Shown here piece after piece: positions 32,893-40,069 of a stretch of DNA of 40,897 nt. The stretch covers positions 1 through 40,897 of the forward strand of contig JADGRE010000025.1 of assembly GCA_017881185.1 (NCBI GenBank), read 5' to 3'. The translations under genes and the position numbers were made by a program. How positions within the stretch are numbered: position 1 is the first letter of the stretch; each line of letters starts with the position of its first letter. The DNA is from Pseudomonadota bacterium (lineage in GTDB: Bacteria > Myxococcota_A > Polyangia > Polyangiales > JAFGIB01). A model generated the notes under the pieces. It did not search any database, had not been told where the DNA came from, and worked only from the letters and a program-made list of their open reading frames with translations.

Positions 32893-34055
32893 CGCCTGGG
32901 CGCGGGCTGGGGCTCGCGGCGTGCTTGCTCTGCGTCTGCGGTGGTGCAGCGCTGGCACACGCACAGTCGTCGCCGAGCGCCGCGACAGCTGCGCCCGCGT
33001 CGACGGCAAGCACACGCGGCACGATCGTGATCGTGCGCACGCAGGGCGATGAGCGCGCGATCGTGCGTCTGCGTGCGGAGTTGCGTGCGAGTGCGTGGCA
33101 GGTCGTCGAGCTCGGCCCCGATGATCAGACGGACCACGCGGCGCTCTCCGAGCTGGCGGCACGCTACCACGCGAGCGCTGCGCTGCGTCTGCGTCCCGCC
33201 CTGGCGGAAATGGAGCTGTGGGCTGCCGGCTCGGCGCGGCGCGCGGGCGTCGAGACCTTGTCGGGTCAGGGGCCGCGCATGGACGACGCCGTGCTGGCGT
33301 TGCGCGCGGCCGAGGCGCTGCGCGCCATGGGCCTCTCGGTGGATCGCCCCGGATCGCAGGCCGGTGGCAGCGGTCAAGCAGCGTCTTCCGAGCCGCAGCC
33401 GACAGCTGCAACGGCAGCCGAGCAGCAGGACGACGCGAGCACGCCGGCAGACGACGGCGCGCGCAGCGAGGCGTCGACAGAGGCTGAAGAAGCGATCTCC
33501 TACAGCCCACCCTTGCCGCGCATCTCGCACGCGCTGTGGTTGCAGCTCGGGCCTGCGCTGGGTGCGAGCCCGGGCGGTGTGCCGCTCACGCTGGACGGCT
33601 GGCTCGGTGTGCGCGTGCAGCCGCAGCACGCGTGGTCGATCTCTCTCGCCGCCATCGAGCCGCTGTCGAGCGCGCGGGTGCGTGCCGCCGAGGGCAGCGC
33701 GCGCGTGGCGCCGCTCATCGTGGCGCTGGCCGCGGATGCGCAGCTCGATCTGGCCGCCAATTGGTTGTCGCTCAGCCTGGGTGCGGGTTTCGCTGCCGTC
33801 GCCTGCCGCATGCATGGCTCGGCCCGCGCGCCTTACCAGAGCGCAGACAGCACGGTCTGGGTGGCCGCGCCGCTCGCGCGCGCGTCGCTGTCGCTTGCGC
33901 TCTCTGCCGGCCTGCACCTCTTGGCGCTGGGCGAGCTCGGCGCGTCGGTGCCGCAAATCTCCGTGCGCTTCGGTCCGCGAGACGCGGCGCAATGGGGACG
34001 CCCCTTCCTGACTGCGCTGCTGGGCTTCGAGGCTGCGTTGTGGTCGCGGCCGTAG
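32889..34055 (+). CDS. Exported protein with Pro/Ala linker and barrel-like C-terminal domain (cassette B)
   Basis: The frame has no ATG, GTG or TTG near the signal peptide. The best start is the CTG at 32889, which overlaps the previous stop as CTGA, just like the ATGA junctions of these cassettes. It yields 388 residues: a signal peptide (GLGLAACLLCVCGGAALA, cleavage near AHAQ), an N-domain of about 120 residues (TIVIVRTQGDERAIVRLRAE, LAARYHASAALRLRP), an acidic linker (about 145-190), and a C-terminal domain of alternating strands ending FLTALLGFEAALWSRP. The same plan as gene 4239. The GTG at 32697 would put 64 non-signal residues in front, so I reject it. No family recognised. Confidence 0.65.
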   Translation: MTPGRGLGLAACLLCVCGGAALAHAQSSPSAATAAPASTASTRGTIVIVRTQGDERAIVRLRAELRASAWQVVELGPDDQTDHAALSELAARYHASAALRLRPALAEMELWAAGSARRAGVETLSGQGPRMDDAVLALRAAEALRAMGLSVDRPGSQAGGSGQAASSEPQPTAATAAEQQDDASTPADDGARSEASTEAEEAISYSPPLPRISHALWLQLGPALGASPGGVPLTLDGWLGVRVQPQHAWSISLAAIEPLSSARVRAAEGSARVAPLIVALAADAQLDLAANWLSLSLGAGFAAVACRMHGSARAPYQSADSTVWVAAPLARASLSLALSAGLHLLALGELGASVPQISVRFGPRDAAQWGRPFLTALLGFEAALWSRP

Positions 34056-34119
34056 CGCGTCACGCCGCTGGGATCGGGCGCTGGCCGAGTACCCGAGCAA
34101 GCCGCCACGGCCAAGCACG

Positions 34120-34141
34120 ACGCAACGCAGACGCAACGCAG
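34120..34141. repeat. Tandem 11-bp repeat in an intergenic region
   Basis: ACGCAACGCAG occurs twice in a row (34120-34130, 34131-34141), with a partial third copy. It lies in the 218-base non-coding stretch between convergent genes 32889 and 34274. No regulatory role is evident. Confidence 0.6.
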
Positions 34142-34246
34142 ACACAACCCAGGCGACCAACTTCACATCCATCGCCCACACTCCCTGGGCGACGGCTGTG
34201 GTCAGCTCACCTTCGTTATGGTTGAACACCGACCATTCTGTGCACA

Positions 34247-34267
34247 AAGCGCGGGGCTATCGCGCTT
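34247..34267 (-). terminator. Short hairpin after the secreted protein gene 34274
   Basis: AAGCGCG (34247-34253) pairs with CGCGCTT (34261-34267) around a 7-base loop, 7 bases past the minus-strand stop. No T-run. Confidence 0.35.
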
Positions 34268-34273
34268 CGCTGG

Positions 34274-36274
34274 CTACGGCGCCTTGCGGCGGCTGAGCAG
34301 CAGGATCACGACGGCCAGCGCAAGGAGCAGCAGTAGCCAGAGCTTCCACGGGGTGCCCGGCGGCGGCGGTGGTGGCGGTGGCGGTGGTGGTGGCGGCGTG
34401 ACCTTTGGGTTCCACTCGACGCTGTCGATGATGGTCTTCACTTTGCCGACGCCGCCGTGCGGCACGCCGAGCTTGTAGAAGTTGGGCGAGACCTCGACCG
34501 CGCCTTGCAGCGAGTGCACCCAGCCCAAGATGTCGCCGCCGTCGTGGTAGACGAGGTAGCCGAACGCCGGCATGGGCTCGAGCACGATGTGCGTCTGCGC
34601 GCCCACGGTGATGCGCTCGCCCGTGTCGTAGTATACGAGCACGCGGTAGCTCGGCATCGTGGTGAGCAGTTGCTGGTAGCTCAACTTGCCCGCGCGCAGC
34701 TCTTCCTGGAAACGCTTCACCCGCGCGCCATCGACGGTGCGGAAGGGCTGGAGCCCAGCAGGTGGCTCGTGTTGCGCCTGGTCTTTCTGGCCGGCAGCCG
34801 CTTGGCCATTGTCGTTTGCTGGCTTCGGAATGCGTGCTTCAGGCAGGTTGCGCGTTTGCACGTAGAGGTACACGTCGCGGGTGGGCGAGCCCGCCAGCGG
34901 CGGCAGCCCAGCGATGTTGATGCTGGCCTCTTGCTCGAAGTGCGACGTGGCTGCGAAGTGAAAATTGTTCCAGGCGCTCACGCGCGAGAAGAACACGGGC
35001 GTGCCACCACTCGCGGTGGAGAGTTCGACCAGGATGCACTGGTGGTCGTTCTTCTGCGTCGGCATCGGCGAGCACGAATGGTAGACGTCGGGCCGGTATT
35101 CGCACTGTTGCGTGGGCGTGAGCGTCCACGAGCAAGAGAGATCGAAGTTGCCGCCACTGGGCACAGGGGTCGACGCACCGCTGGCGGCCGCGCAACCGGG
35201 GCTGCTCGGCAGGATCTCGTTCCACTGGGGCGAGCTGAATAGCACCGAGCCCCAGTCGGCGATGCGGAAGTGCGCCTGGATGCTGTTGCCTGCGAGCGCG
35301 GCGCCCGTGCCGTTGCTCGGTCGCGCGTGAAACACGTTCGCGCTCGTTGGCGAGATCTCGGTGTTGCCCGCGGGGTTGTCGGTGGTGATCTGGCTGTAGT
35401 CGAGGCTCACGCCGGTGGCGCAGGGCGTGGTCGTGCTGACCTGCTGCCAAGTGGCAGGGTCCGGGAAGGTGAGTGGGAGATCCGTGACAGTTGCAACGCC
35501 TTGTGGCCACTTGAAGTGCACCAGACCGCCGCCGCCCGTCTCGACGTGGAGCTCGTGCCAGGCACGAAAGGTGGTGGGCAAGGGCAGCCCGGTCGCGGGG
35601 TTGGCGACGCTCGCCCCGGACTGGATCGGAATGCGCATGCGCAGGCTCCACGAGGTGCAAAGTGCTCCGCCACCAGTGGTGCAGCTGGCGTCGAAGAGCG
35701 CATCGGACTGGATCCACGGCGTGACCGGCGGCAGCGCGGTGATCAACTGCCAAGCGCCGGCGGTGGTGGAGTCGCGATAGCGCACCTCGGCGGTGAAGGC
35801 GCTGCCCGCGAAGGTGCCGTTGGTGATTGAAGCGCTGGTCTTGCGCGTGACTTTGATGATGTGCCCGCGGCTGGTGGCGTCGTCCCAGAAGCCCGCGTAG
35901 AGGTAGTCTTGCGTGCTCGCGGCTGGCCCGTCGTCGGCGTTCACTTCCCACGAGAGCACGAGGTAGGTCGTGCCGCTGTCCGTGTAGCGCAGCGCACGGA
36001 ACTGCGCTTGGTCATCGGGGTGGCCGTAGCTCATGGCGCCCTGCCAGCGCGGGTCGCTCGTGGGCCCACTACCGCCGCCCCACCACGCCGGCGGACCCGG
36101 CTGACCAGGCACGCCGATGGCGTCTGGAATGCACTCGGGCTGGGCGGCCGCAGGCGCAGCGAGCAGCGTGCCCGCTGCGAGCACGCAGGCGCAGAGGCTG
36201 AGCCAGAGCGACCACAGTGAGACGGGCGATACGGCCGATACGGACGACACGAAGCTGGAGCTGCGTTGGTTCAT
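34274..36274 (-). CDS. Large secreted protein with poly-Pro, membrane helix and basic C-terminal tail
   Basis: A 666-residue protein, last gene of a tight three-gene operon, starting 9 bases after the EGF gene's stop (GAGAGA upstream). The signal peptide is long, ending AAPAAAQPEC. Residues about 50-330 resemble an extracellular beta-sandwich module (SDPRWQGAMSYGHPDDQAQF, TTYLVLSWEVNADDGPAAST), and Cys pairs are scattered to about 430. The C terminus is a run of 13 prolines (about 627-639), GTPWK, a hydrophobic helix of about 16 residues and RRK. This tripartite end resembles sorting tails such as PEP-CTERM or LPXTG, but with no known motif. Probably anchored to a membrane and displayed outside. 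Function unknown. Confidence 0.75.
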   Translation of the reverse strand: MNQRSSSFVSSVSAVSPVSLWSLWLSLCACVLAAGTLLAAPAAAQPECIPDAIGVPGQPGPPAWWGGGSGPTSDPRWQGAMSYGHPDDQAQFRALRYTDSGTTYLVLSWEVNADDGPAASTQDYLYAGFWDDATSRGHIIKVTRKTSASITNGTFAGSAFTAEVRYRDSTTAGAWQLITALPPVTPWIQSDALFDASCTTGGGALCTSWSLRMRIPIQSGASVANPATGLPLPTTFRAWHELHVETGGGGLVHFKWPQGVATVTDLPLTFPDPATWQQVSTTTPCATGVSLDYSQITTDNPAGNTEISPTSANVFHARPSNGTGAALAGNSIQAHFRIADWGSVLFSSPQWNEILPSSPGCAAASGASTPVPSGGNFDLSCSWTLTPTQQCEYRPDVYHSCSPMPTQKNDHQCILVELSTASGGTPVFFSRVSAWNNFHFAATSHFEQEASINIAGLPPLAGSPTRDVYLYVQTRNLPEARIPKPANDNGQAAAGQKDQAQHEPPAGLQPFRTVDGARVKRFQEELRAGKLSYQQLLTTMPSYRVLVYYDTGERITVGAQTHIVLEPMPAFGYLVYHDGGDILGWVHSLQGAVEVSPNFYKLGVPHGGVGKVKTIIDSVEWNPKVTPPPPPPPPPPPPPGTPWKLWLLLLLALAVVILLLSRRKAP

Positions 36275-36283
36275 GCGGGTCTC

Positions 36284-38314
36284 TCAGTCGATGATGGCGT
36301 ACACGTTGTAGGGCGAGCCGGATGCAGCTGTCGCACTCGACAAGTCGGTGGGCAGCGAGCCGCTCGTGGTGAAGGTGAAGCTCGAGTAGTACTCGGTGAT
36401 CGAGCTGCCTGTGTTGGCGGAGAGGTTCACTTGCTGGTTGGTGACGATGAACAGCCAGTAGTCGCCCGCGGCGAGCGACAGACACGGTTGGGCGCTGAAC
36501 ATCAACGCGGTTCCGGCGCCCACGGGAATGGCGACGCCAGCTGCCGGGCTCTGCGCCATCAGCGTGCTCGGTACGCCAGCGTTGTCGTGGTAGAGGCCGA
36601 CGCGCGCCAGCGTGCCCGAGCTGTTGCCGCCGGTGGTGTGCACGCCGATGTTGAGCAGGTTCGCGGCTTGCGACAGGTGCATGCGATAGCCGAAGAGGTA
36701 GTTACTGCTCAGTACCGAGGTCTGCGTGAAGTTGGGTGGCCCGTTGCCTGCGTAGGCGCTGGTGGCGGAGCATGTGAAACCATTACCGCTGTATCCGCAA
36801 GAGCATGCACATGAAAACGATCCGACTGTATTCGTACATGTCGCGTTGCTGTCACAGCCGCCGTTGCCGGTTGCGCATTCGTTGATATCCGTACAATTGA
36901 GCCCGTTGCCGCTGTAGCCGCCGTTGCAAGCGCAGGTACGCGAGCCCGCGGTGTTGGTGCAGGTGGCGTTGGCGCTGCAACCACCATTGCTGGTGAGGCA
37001 CTCGTTGATGTCCGAGCAGCTGGTGCCGCTGCCGGTGAAGCCAGCGTTGCAGGCGCAGGTACGTGAGCCGGTGGTGTTGGTGCAGGTGGCGTTGGCGTCG
37101 CAGCCACCGTTGCTGGTGAGGCACTCGTTGACGTCGGAGCAGCTGGTGCCGCTGCCGGTGAAGCCGGCGTTGCAGGTGCAGGTTCGTGAGCCGGTGGTGT
37201 TGGTGCAGGTTGCGTTGGCGTCACAGCCACCGTTGCTGGTGAGGCACTCGTTGATGTCCGAGCAGCTCAGGCCCGAACCCATGTAGCCGCTCTTGCAGGT
37301 GCAGGTTCGCGATCCCGTGGTGTTGACGCAGCTTGCGTTGGCGTCGCAGCCACCGTTACTGGTGAGGCACTCGTTGATGTCGGCGCAGCTGGTGCCGCTG
37401 CCCGTGAATCCCGCGTTGCAGGCGCAGGAGTGCGAGCCCGTGGTGTTGGTGCAGCTTGCGTTGGCGTCGCAGCCGCCGTTACTGGTGAGGCACTCGTCGA
37501 CGTCGGCGCAGCCATTGGGGCCCTGGCCGTTGCCTGTGTAGCCGCTCGGGCAGCTGCAACTGAAGCTGCCCACGCTGTTCTTGCAGGCGTCGGGACTGTC
37601 GTCGCAGCCATCCGTGTTGGCGGCACACTCGTCGATGTCGGTGCAGCTGCCGCCGTTGCCGGTGTAGCCGGTCTTGCACACGCAGAAGTGGTTGCCCGAG
37701 ACGACCGTGCAAGTGGCCAGCGCAGCGCACTCGTTGCCCGTAGGACAGGCGATGTTCTGCTGGCACACCAGGCCGTCGCCGTTGTAGCCGGCGTCGCACG
37801 CGCAATGGGCCGAGCCGGGCGTGTTCACGCACTTGGCATGGGTGTCACACGCGGGTGGCTTGGCGCCGGTGCACTCGTCGATGTCGGTGCATTGCATGCC
37901 GTTGCCGGTGTAACCCGTTGGGCACTGGCACATGGGCTTGCCGCTGCTCTCGGAGCAGCTCGCGACGGCCGCGCACTTGGTGGTCTTGCAGCTGGGCTTC
38001 GAACCGGCGTCGGCTGGCAGCGTGCCGGCGTCGTCTCCGGTGGCGCGGGCGTCGTTGGCGGTGCTGGCGTCGCTGGCGCCTGCATCGGACCCGTCGCCCG
38101 CCTTGCCTGCACCGCCACCGGCAACGCTACTGCCCGCGTCGGCGTGAGCGTGGTTGCCGCCATCCGCCGTCTGGGCCGCGGCACCGGCCGCGCTCTGCGC
38201 GAAGTGCTTGTAGCCCTCGAAGTCGGAGTTGGTGGTGCAGCCGTCAGCTGCAGCCACCAGCAGCGCGGCCCAGCCGCCGACGACCGCTGCGCGCAGCTTG
38301 GTGTAGCGGGCCAT
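36284..38314 (-). CDS. Ten-EGF-repeat surface lipoprotein
   Basis: A 676-residue protein; the ATG at 38314 overlaps the TPR gene's stop (TGATG). The N terminus is hydrophobic and ends AAADGC, a weak lipobox. A Gly/Ala/Asp-rich tether runs to about 105, then ten EGF-like modules (about 109-516). Most carry the calcium-binding start D-I-N/D-E-C, six Cys each, and N-T-T-G-S-R-T-C. Modules five to nine have exactly 41 residues and are nearly identical. A C-terminal beta-rich domain of about 155 residues follows (LLNIGVHTTGGNSSGTLARV, AAGDYWLFIVTNQQV), resembling ligand-binding jelly-roll domains. Probably a calcium-stiffened cell-surface rod with a terminal binding head. Function not known. Confidence 0.87.
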   Translation of the reverse strand: MARYTKLRAAVVGGWAALLVAAADGCTTNSDFEGYKHFAQSAAGAAAQTADGGNHAHADAGSSVAGGGAGKAGDGSDAGASDASTANDARATGDDAGTLPADAGSKPSCKTTKCAAVASCSESSGKPMCQCPTGYTGNGMQCTDIDECTGAKPPACDTHAKCVNTPGSAHCACDAGYNGDGLVCQQNIACPTGNECAALATCTVVSGNHFCVCKTGYTGNGGSCTDIDECAANTDGCDDSPDACKNSVGSFSCSCPSGYTGNGQGPNGCADVDECLTSNGGCDANASCTNTTGSHSCACNAGFTGSGTSCADINECLTSNGGCDANASCVNTTGSRTCTCKSGYMGSGLSCSDINECLTSNGGCDANATCTNTTGSRTCTCNAGFTGSGTSCSDVNECLTSNGGCDANATCTNTTGSRTCACNAGFTGSGTSCSDINECLTSNGGCSANATCTNTAGSRTCACNGGYSGNGLNCTDINECATGNGGCDSNATCTNTVGSFSCACSCGYSGNGFTCSATSAYAGNGPPNFTQTSVLSSNYLFGYRMHLSQAANLLNIGVHTTGGNSSGTLARVGLYHDNAGVPSTLMAQSPAAGVAIPVGAGTALMFSAQPCLSLAAGDYWLFIVTNQQVNLSANTGSSITEYYSSFTFTTSGSLPTDLSSATAASGSPYNVYAIID
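36884..37498 (-). repeat. Five tandem 123-bp repeats encoding EGF modules
   Basis: Repeat starts (ECLTSNGGC...) fall at residues 273, 314, 355, 396 and 437 of the protein, every 41 codons. The DNA is nearly identical between units, including synonymous sites, which implies recent duplication or ongoing gene conversion. Copy number could vary between strains. Confidence 0.85.
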
Positions 38315-39231
38315 CAGAATGCTCCCCGTAGCGTGGCGACGCAGCGTTCGGCTCCGCATTCGAGCGCTGCGCTGGTCGCTGGCGCTGTGCTCGCTTCGGT
38401 CTGACTCGGCTTGCGGCCGGTCAGGAAGTACAGACCGGTACCCACCGCCGCGGACACGATGCCGCCGGCGAGCAAGACATAGCTCGCGGTGACGAAGGTC
38501 TTGCCCTGGCTCTGCAGCTGCGAGCCTCGGTGGTCGGCTGCGGCGCCGGCTTTGGTGCAGTCGCCTGCGGGGCAGAGCTTCTGCAGATCGTCGTGTTTGT
38601 TCGCGGCCAGCCATTGCGTGAGCCCGGCGCCGATCAGCAGGGCGCCTGCGCCGCCCCAGAATGCGATCGGCAGCACGAGCGATGCGGGTCGCGGCTTGGC
38701 TGCTGGCGCGCTGACGGCGCTCGCGGCGTTTGTGTCTGGCTTCGTCGCGGCCGTCTCGGTGTCGTTTCGCGCAGCGTGCTGCGCTGGCTTGGCGTCGCCC
38801 GCGTTGGCCGCGTTGGCCGCGTCCGCCGCACTGCGATCTGCGCTGGCTTGCCGTAGTGCCTGCAAGCGCACGCGCAGCGAATCTGCGCGCGGGTCGTCGG
38901 GCATGGCACGCAGGTACGCATCCAGCGCTTCGGCTGCTGCTTGCACGCGACCGGCGTCGCGGTCGGCCAGATACATGTTGTAGAGCAGGGCAGGGCGCCG
39001 CGAGATGCGGTAGGCCTCGTCGAACTCGTGTGCGGCGTCCGCGAACTTGCCGGTGTTGTAATAGGCTTCGCCCAGCTTGAAGTGCGCGCGTGCTTCGGAC
39101 TCGGCCGAAGCGCTTTCGGCTGGTGCCTGCGCGTGCGCGGCGCTGACGGAGCTCAGCGAACAGAGCAGCGCGAACAACTGTGCGAACGCTCGCAATGCGC
39201 GTGCGCGGCGAGTGCAACCCAAGTGTGTCAT
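38314..39231 (-). CDS. TPR-containing exported membrane protein
   Basis: A 305-residue protein, first gene of the EGF operon. The signal peptide ends SVSAAHAQAP. TPR repeats lie at about 45-115 (ARAHFKLGEAYYNTGKFADA, LLYNMYLADRDAGRVQAAAE), then an Ala/Asp/Thr-rich linker. Two hydrophobic helices follow at about 180-205 (VLPIAFWGGAGALLIGAGL) and 240-268 (TASYVLLAGGIVSAAVGTGL), with a Cys pair between them. This TPR plus C-terminal helix-pair design is common and uncharacterised in myxobacteria. The stop overlaps the EGF gene start, so the two are translated together. I infer a scaffold or envelope-assembly role for the EGF protein. Confidence 0.78.
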   Translation of the reverse strand: MTHLGCTRRARALRAFAQLFALLCSLSSVSAAHAQAPAESASAESEARAHFKLGEAYYNTGKFADAAHEFDEAYRISRRPALLYNMYLADRDAGRVQAAAEALDAYLRAMPDDPRADSLRVRLQALRQASADRSAADAANAANAGDAKPAQHAARNDTETAATKPDTNAASAVSAPAAKPRPASLVLPIAFWGGAGALLIGAGLTQWLAANKHDDLQKLCPAGDCTKAGAAADHRGSQLQSQGKTFVTASYVLLAGGIVSAAVGTGLYFLTGRKPSQTEASTAPATSAALECGAERCVATLRGAF

Positions 39232-39442
39232 CGCGCTTCCCCTGTCCCCGGTTTCGACCTGTGGCGAGTCTAGTCGTCAGGCAAAGCCGGACAACGAGCG
39301 CAGTGTGAGCATTCCGGGAGCAGTTGCTGTTCGGTTGCGTGCCGCCCAACGCGTTCAACTTGGGGGGGGTTGCGTAGGTGCGGCTCTGGTTGGCTGCGGC
39401 GGCTCGCGCGGCACCGGCACGTTGATCGGGCAGAGCTGCGGC

Positions 39443-40063
39443 CTAGAACCGCATGCCGGCGAGCGCCGGCACCAGGCGTAGCCCGCCGTCTTCGGCGTGG
39501 ATGGCCTGCAGCGAGAGCGCGTCGATGGCTGTCGCGGTCAAACGCTTGGCGAGGGCCGCACGCACGTCGGGCAGCGTGCGCAGGTCCATCACCAGCGTGT
39601 CGCCATCGCGGTGTGCGAAGGCCGTTCTGGCGTGGCCCTGATCTTTGCGCAACAAGGGTCCCCAGAAGCTCGTTGCCACTTCGCCCGCGAGCGCAGCGAG
39701 CACGTCGCCGCTGCGCGAGTCGAGCGCGGCTGCATTGGGCTCGACCAGCACGCTCCACTCCTTGGCTCCGTGGGCCGCGAAGGTCACGCGCTCCGGCACG
39801 AAGCACAGCACCAGCGGCCCGCCTTCGCGAAAGGTCGCATCGATGCGTACGCGGCCGTCGCGCGTGCTCACGGTGGCTGCGAGCACGCCGGGTACGCGCG
39901 CCACTGCAGCCGTCAAGCGCGCGTCGGGAATGAACAGGCGGCGTGAGCCGAGCTCGCTGAGGGTCTTCCGCACCGAAGCGCTCACGCCCAGACGATCCAG
40001 CCCTTGGCTCGCGCCGACGGCGGCGCTGCGCAAGAGGCTCTTCATGACGTCGATGCGGCTCAT
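39443..40063 (-). CDS. Conserved-looking protein of unknown function
   Basis: A 206-residue protein without signal peptide or clear membrane helix. Segments such as LFIPDARLTAAVARVPGVLA, GRVRIDATFREGGPLVLCFV and RTAFAHRDGDTLVMDLRTLP alternate strand and helix like a compact soluble domain. The start at 40063 follows the stop of the DUF2344 gene by 6 bases, so it is the second gene of an operon beginning outside the window. I recognise no family; the partner suggests a cytosolic role. Alternative start: the Met at residue 7. Confidence 0.7.
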   Translation of the reverse strand: MSRIDVMKSLLRSAAVGASQGLDRLGVSASVRKTLSELGSRRLFIPDARLTAAVARVPGVLAATVSTRDGRVRIDATFREGGPLVLCFVPERVTFAAHGAKEWSVLVEPNAAALDSRSGDVLAALAGEVATSFWGPLLRKDQGHARTAFAHRDGDTLVMDLRTLPDVRAALAKRLTATAIDALSLQAIHAEDGGLRLVPALAGMRF

Positions 40064-40069
40064 CGGACG

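Noticed and set aside
36884-37498. CRISPR-like array
   Set aside because: The 123-bp units are contiguous, in frame and encode EGF modules; there are no spacers and no cas genes.
39230-39442. Integron attC-like site (GCCCAAC near 39346) and a lipoprotein-like fragment around an eight-G run
   Set aside because: No matching GTTRRRY partner box lies at a proper distance, there is no integrase, and the short frames on either side of the G-run do not join into a recognisable protein. I see nothing firm in this 211-base gap.
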